From Halothece sp. PCC 7418 (GTDB lineage: Bacteria > Cyanobacteriota > Cyanobacteriia > Cyanobacteriales > Rubidibacteraceae): a stretch of 64,000 bases of DNA. The notes under the pieces were generated by a model that was given only the letters and a program-made list of their open reading frames with translations, did not search any database and had not been told where the DNA came from. Where the stretch lies: NCBI RefSeq assembly GCF_000317635.1, contig NC_019779.1, forward strand, positions 1,364,001 through 1,428,000. Reading direction: 5' to 3'. Positions 60,992 through 64,000 of the stretch are shown here, one piece after another (position 1 is the first letter of the stretch; the number at the start of each line of letters is the position of its first letter). Made by a program: the position numbers and the translations under genes.

Positions 60992-62037
60992 ATGCTCACA
61001 CTAAACTACCGATACCGTATCTATCCCAACAAACAGCAGGAAGAAACTCTCATTGAGATTCTTGAAATCTGCCGTAGTGCGTATAACTATGCTTTGCGGG
61101 AGATTAAAGATTGGTGTGGTAGTCGAAAATGTAGTATTGACCGATGCAGCTTAGTCTCAGAATATATCATTCCCGCCGATGAAAAATTTCCCAGTGAGTT
61201 AAAGCAACTCAACGCGCTTCCCAAAGCGAAGAAACAATTCCCAAAATTAAAGAAAGTCCCATCTCAAGTCTTGCAGCAAACAATCAAGCAGCTACATAGA
61301 GCATTTGTTCTTTGTTCTTTGTTCTTCGTTCTTTGTTATTTTGTTCTTTGTTGGCTGTTAATCAATGAACCATGAACTATGAACCATGAACCACGAACCA
61401 CGAACCACGAACCATGAACCATGAACCATGAACATCCACCGACTCACTTTTTTTCAAGACCATGCAAAGGAAGCTGGGATTGCTCCAACGCAGATTAAGT
61501 CGAAAAAAGAGAGGGTCTAAAAACTACCATAAGCAGAGACTTAAAGTAGCACGGCTGCACCACAAAATTGATAACGCGAGAAAAAACTTCCACTACCAAA
61601 CCGCACACCAACTGTGCAATCAAGCAGACCTGATTTTTGTCGAAGACTTAGATTTTCGCATGACTGCCAAAGGGATGTTTGGCAAGCAGATGCTAGATGC
61701 AGGGTTTGGACAATTCCGACAAATTCTCAAAGAAGTCTGTTGGAAGCGGGGAAAGTATTTCGCAGAAGTGGATGCAAAAGGAAGCACCCAAACTTGTCCA
61801 AGATGTAGCACTCATGTTGGGAAAGATCTCAGTGTGAGGATTCATGAATGTCCTCAGTGCAACTTAGTCGCGGATCGGGATGTGGCTGCTGCTTGTGTGC
61901 TACGAAATCGAGGAATCGAAAAGATCAATAGTACCGTCGGACAGGCGGGAAGCAAAACGCCTAGGCAATCGGGCTGTCGGGAGACTGGGATTCTAGTCTT
62001 AGATCAGTGGTGTAATCCCATCCATGGGAATAACTAG
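60992..62037 (+). pseudogene. tnpB: TnpB, central part replaced by repeats
   Basis: The N-terminal part MLTLNYRYRIYPNKQQEE...QVLQQTIKQLHRA runs to 61303, then heptamer repeats (61304-61447). It resumes at QRKLGLLQRRLSRKKRGSKN through RuvC-II LIFVEDLDF, the zinc finger CPRC...CPQC and RuvC-III ADRDVAAACV. The stretch containing RuvC-I (GxDxG) is missing, so the protein cannot be an active nuclease. Confidence 0.88.
61304..61447 (+). repeat. Heptamer repeats (MITE core) inside tnpB
   Basis: TTGTTCT heptamers, TTAATCAATGAACCAT, about nine GAACCAT/GAACCAC heptamers and ATCCACCGACTCAC. This is the core of the TATAGC heptamer MITE without its termini. It replaces part of tnpB rather than simply interrupting it. 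Confidence 0.82.
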
Positions 62038-62289
62038 GAAGCCCCCGCTATAACGAAGTTTAGCGGGGGAGGATGTCACTAATTCATCTACATTTAAATC
62101 AGCATCCCTTAAAATTTTTCGTAATAGTCCTCTTCCAATATCTTGACCTTGATGTATTGGTATCGTGACAACTCTTCCATCAGGATGTTTTAATCGCAAA
62201 TGACTTCCTCGCTGCCGAACTGCTTCAAAACCTGCTTTTTTGAGAGCTTTCACTAATTTTTCTGTTTTGATAATGGGAAGTTTTGACAT
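61999..62289 (-). CDS. hicA: HicA toxin with IS-encoded C-terminal tail
   Basis: 96 residues. LVKALKKAGFEAVRQRGSHL with the catalytic His, RLKHPDGRVVTIPIHQGQDI and LLRKILRDADLNVDEL are the complete HicA dsRBD-like fold. Normal HicA ends about here; the last ~24 residues (SSPAKLRYSGG...) are encoded by the right end of the TnpB element. The toxin may still fold. HicB precedes it. Confidence 0.85.
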   Translation of the reverse strand: MSKLPIIKTEKLVKALKKAGFEAVRQRGSHLRLKHPDGRVVTIPIHQGQDIGRGLLRKILRDADLNVDELVTSSPAKLRYSGGFLVIPMDGITPLI

Positions 62290-62498
62290 TAAACTTCTAT
62301 CTTTTGAATCCCTACAAATTCATTTTTGTGCTGATGATCTTCATCTTCTAAACATAGGTGAATGACTTCTTTAATATTGGTCATTAACTCATCTAAAGTC
62401 TGACCTTGGCTATAACATCCTTGTAACTGAGGAACTTCACCAACGAAGTAACCATCTTCATCCTTTTCAACCAGAACATAAAATTCTCGATTAGGCAT
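62289..62498 (-). CDS. hicB: HicB antitoxin
   Basis: 69 residues: REFYVLVEKDEDGYFVGEVP, LQGCYSQGQTLDELMTNIKE. The degraded RNase H-like HicB domain, without a C-terminal DNA-binding domain. Overlaps the hicA start by one base. Upstream gap 62499-62819 holds HIP1 repeats only. Confidence 0.88.
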   Translation of the reverse strand: MPNREFYVLVEKDEDGYFVGEVPQLQGCYSQGQTLDELMTNIKEVIHLCLEDEDHQHKNEFVGIQKIEV

Positions 62499-62639
62499 TT
62501 GCTCTCTCTTATTATTGATTGTTCTTTTGTTTAGTTTAACTTGATTTAACGAGTTTTTCTGCGAGAACTCAATTGAGACTTTGCATTACTAGCTATAACT
62601 CATCAGGGTTTTGGAGGGAGTAGCGCAATTAACTGCGCT

Positions 62640-62818
62640 ACTTGCTAAAGGCAATTGGGTGTTGAGGATAGCACACAAGAGTGCGATCACTGTTTTTGGT
62701 GATTGGGGAGGCGCAATCGGGGTTTGGGGTGAGGGAAGGCGCGATCGGTGTTTTTGGGATGAGGGAGGGAGTAGCGCGATCGCTGTTTGGGGATGAGAGG
62801 GAAGGCGCGATCGGATTG
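62640..62818. repeat. HIP1-centred repeat cluster
   Basis: Five ~30-bp units (GGGTGAGGGAAGGCGCG, GGGATGAGGGAGGGAGTAGCG variants) directly beyond the module 4 toxin stop. Nothing else is seen in the 321-bp gap 62499-62819. Confidence 0.72.
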
Positions 62819-62819
62819 C

Positions 62820-63149
62820 TCAATTTTTAACTCGCGCCACAGCTTTTTCATAGGCAGGATCATGTTCAGCAAAACTAATCACTAACACTCGTCGCGGAGA
62901 AGGTTTTTCATAAACGCGATAAACTAGACGATAAGCAACGCCCTCCCAATCAATTTCTAACGCCCGATATCCTTTTAATTTCCCTTTTAGAGGATGATTG
63001 GGAAAGCCACCGCAACGATAGGGATCAGCCTTCAAAATTAACTGGTAAATTTCCCAGAAATCCCTTTCCAGTACATCTGGTAAACTCTTCAAGTCTTCAT
63101 TTTCAACTTTCGGATGAGTTTTGAAAAGATACTTGGATCGAATAGCCAC
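62820..63149 (-). CDS. RelE/ParE-like toxin of TA module 4
   Basis: 109 residues. Module-specific N-terminus (IRSKYLFKTHPKVENEDLKS...LKADPYRCGGFPNH) and the shared C-terminal core (LKGYRALEIDWEGVAYRLVY). DNA of the core is close to but not identical with modules 2 and 3, so this is an older copy. Overlaps the antitoxin by 47 bp if the first start is used. Confidence 0.83.
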   Translation of the reverse strand: MAIRSKYLFKTHPKVENEDLKSLPDVLERDFWEIYQLILKADPYRCGGFPNHPLKGKLKGYRALEIDWEGVAYRLVYRVYEKPSPRRVLVISFAEHDPAYEKAVARVKN

Positions 63150-63354
63150 GTTCTCGTAATCGCTTATTTAATAAATCAACATCAATTTCTTCTTCAATTG
63201 TTCCATGAGTTGACCATAATTGTTCAGGAACTGCTTGTTCAATCCGTTGTAAGGCTTTTCCTTCGGCGGAGTCTGGATTGAGGTAAGTCATTTCTCCCTC
63301 AAATTCAAAAGGGATCAAGTTTTCTGTTTTGGGATTAGACATAGAGATCATCAC
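63103..63354 (-). CDS. Antitoxin of TA module 4
   Basis: 83 residues. The conserved N-terminus (NPKTENLIPFEFEGEMTYLN) and SAEGKALQRIEQ are kept, then AVPEQLWSTHGTIEEEIDVD and a longer tail than the other modules. Function by context. Confidence 0.8.
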   Translation of the reverse strand: MMISMSNPKTENLIPFEFEGEMTYLNPDSAEGKALQRIEQAVPEQLWSTHGTIEEEIDVDLLNKRLRERGYSIQVSFQNSSES

Positions 63355-63421
63355 CGAATTATTTAAGACTTAATTGCTATTTTAGCTCGATGCTCGTAGA
63401 GCCGTGGCTTTGCTACATCGG

Positions 63422-63530
63422 GATTTAGTATGAGAGAGGAAGCGCGATCGGGTTTTGGAATGAGAGGGAAGGCGCGATCGGGTTTTGGAATGAGAGGGAA
63501 GGCGCGATCGGGGTTTCGGAAAGATTTTGT
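63422..63530. repeat. HIP1-centred repeat units
   Basis: Three near-identical ~30-bp units (GGAATGAGAGGGAAGGCGCG then ATCGGGTTTT) between the module 4 upstream palindrome and the Rpn-type gene. Confidence 0.75.
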
Positions 63531-63541
63531 CCCATTTCAAG

Positions 63542-64000
63542 TTACTTTTGTTTTTGATTCGCCTGTTCTTTGACCACTTCTAGGGGTAAATCTAACCACT
63601 GCGCGATCGTACCTAACTCAACACCAGACTCTAGCATTCGAGACACAACTTCCAGTTTTCCTTCTTGTTTTCCTTCTTGTTTTCCTTCCAGTTTTCCTTC
63701 TTGTTTTCCTTCCAGTTTTCCTTCTGTAAACACTTCTTGATAAAAGCGTGTTTGTTTTAAATCATCGACTCCTAACATTGCTGCAATCTCCTTTCGAGTC
63801 TTCTGTGGAAACTTATAAACAATAATGCTTTCTATTAAATCTATAATATCGTTTCTGAGTTGCTTTTCTTCTACCCCCTCTGTAACGACTTGTAATAAAT
63901 CTTGCGCTTTTTGGGAAGTTTCTTTTTCTCTTGCTGTCACTAATTTGACTAAGCGCACTCCCAAAGGACAATTTTCTCCTTCCTCTAATTCATCGAGATA
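63542..64000 (-). CDS. Rpn/DUF2887-type PD-(D/E)XK nuclease-transposase family protein, 3' part
   Basis: The frame is open to the window edge (YLDELEEGENCPLGVRLVKL...), so the N-terminal nuclease domain lies outside. Seen: IDLIESIIVYKFPQKTRKEIAAMLGVDDLKQTRFYQEVF, then a tandem KLEGKQEG repeat encoded by 12-bp DNA repeats at ~63650-63725, and a C-terminal helix GTIAQWLDLPLEVVKEQ. This is the characteristic tail of cyanobacterial Rpn-like proteins. Confidence 0.8.
   Translation of the reverse strand, partial: YLDELEEGENCPLGVRLVKLVTAREKETSQKAQDLLQVVTEGVEEKQLRNDIIDLIESIIVYKFPQKTRKEIAAMLGVDDLKQTRFYQEVFTEGKLEGKQEGKLEGKQEGKQEGKLEVVSRMLESGVELGTIAQWLDLPLEVVKEQANQKQK

Larger units (their letters stand above)
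60788..62079 (+). mobile_element. TnpB element interrupted by heptamer repeats
   Basis: Left hairpin CCCCCGTTA/TAACGGGGG, right hairpin CCCCCGCTA/TAGCGGGGG, the same ends as 39739-40193. It carries palindromic cassette E next to the left hairpin, and its tnpB is replaced in the middle by heptamer repeats. The right end lies inside the 3' end of hicA. Confidence 0.88.

Overview
The window is cyanobacterial chromosome. The evidence is the very frequent HIP1 octamer GCGATCGC, together with lineage-typical genes: two DUF697 GTPases, a FIST protein, a CHAT protease-like protein, a two-module ArsA ATPase, csaB, paired TIGR04282/04283 glycosyltransferases, and an NtcA-type box in front of glutamate synthase. 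Moderate GC, dense HIP1, many small repeats and many TnpB elements suggest a unicellular, possibly halophilic lineage such as Halothece/Dactylococcopsis. That placement is inference only.

Layout. 1-579: 5' part of hemB (minus). 650-2330: a TnpB insertion sequence whose tnpB is frameshifted, with a divergent small ribbon-helix-helix gene. 2340-9200 (minus): orphan MNT nucleotidyltransferase with a HEPN remnant, larE, ABC-2 permease, uvrC, TPR protein, FIST protein, zinc-ribbon membrane protein. 9320-13560 (plus): lipoprotein, exported protein, conserved cyanobacterial protein, rsmD and two arsenosugar-type glycosyltransferases, then minus-strand DUF4870 and DUF697 genes. 15800-17150: intact-looking TnpB element. 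17375-23877: NtcA-type promoter and gltB-gltD, the GOGAT arm of nitrogen assimilation. 23886-30456: csaB, methyltransferase, HAD phosphatase, tRNA-Ala(CGC), UvrD-like helicase, CHAT protein. 30808-39390: phosphoketolase/transketolase-like enzyme, Uma2 nuclease, second DUF697 GTPase, hypB-hypA-hydrogenase protease, double ArsA.

From about 39.4 kb the window becomes accessory DNA. 39.4-47.7 kb mixes a possible structured RNA, an internally deleted TnpB element, two small exported proteins, a RelBE pair, a UPF0175/DUF3368 pair split by a TnpB element, VapBC, and a TnpA/TnpB element. 47.7-57.5 kb is a cell-surface region: two type IV pilin-like genes (one out of frame at an A7 run), a GT41/SPINDLY-type glycosyltransferase, a methyltransferase, a sulfotransferase, a second broken sulfotransferase carrying a MITE, and an O-antigen-ligase-like protein. 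57.5-63.4 kb is a toxin-antitoxin island with four paralogous antitoxin/RelE-like modules, a DUF4258/YgiT pair and HicBA. The window ends inside an Rpn/DUF2887-type gene.

The most unusual content is small palindromic DNA. Two different tnpB genes each carry a 54-bp in-frame palindromic insertion with the same architecture. A second family (43-45 bp) sits beside the end hairpins of TnpB elements and has a matching empty site. A third family ends in TGACCGTTGGTCA, and one copy disrupts a toxin gene. Also present are MITEs sharing TATAGC termini, heptamer repeats, and a roughly 30-bp HIP1-centred tandem repeat. The four paralogous TA modules keep near-identical outer parts and differ only in the antitoxin C-terminus and toxin N-terminus, as expected if cognate specificity is being swapped or diversified.
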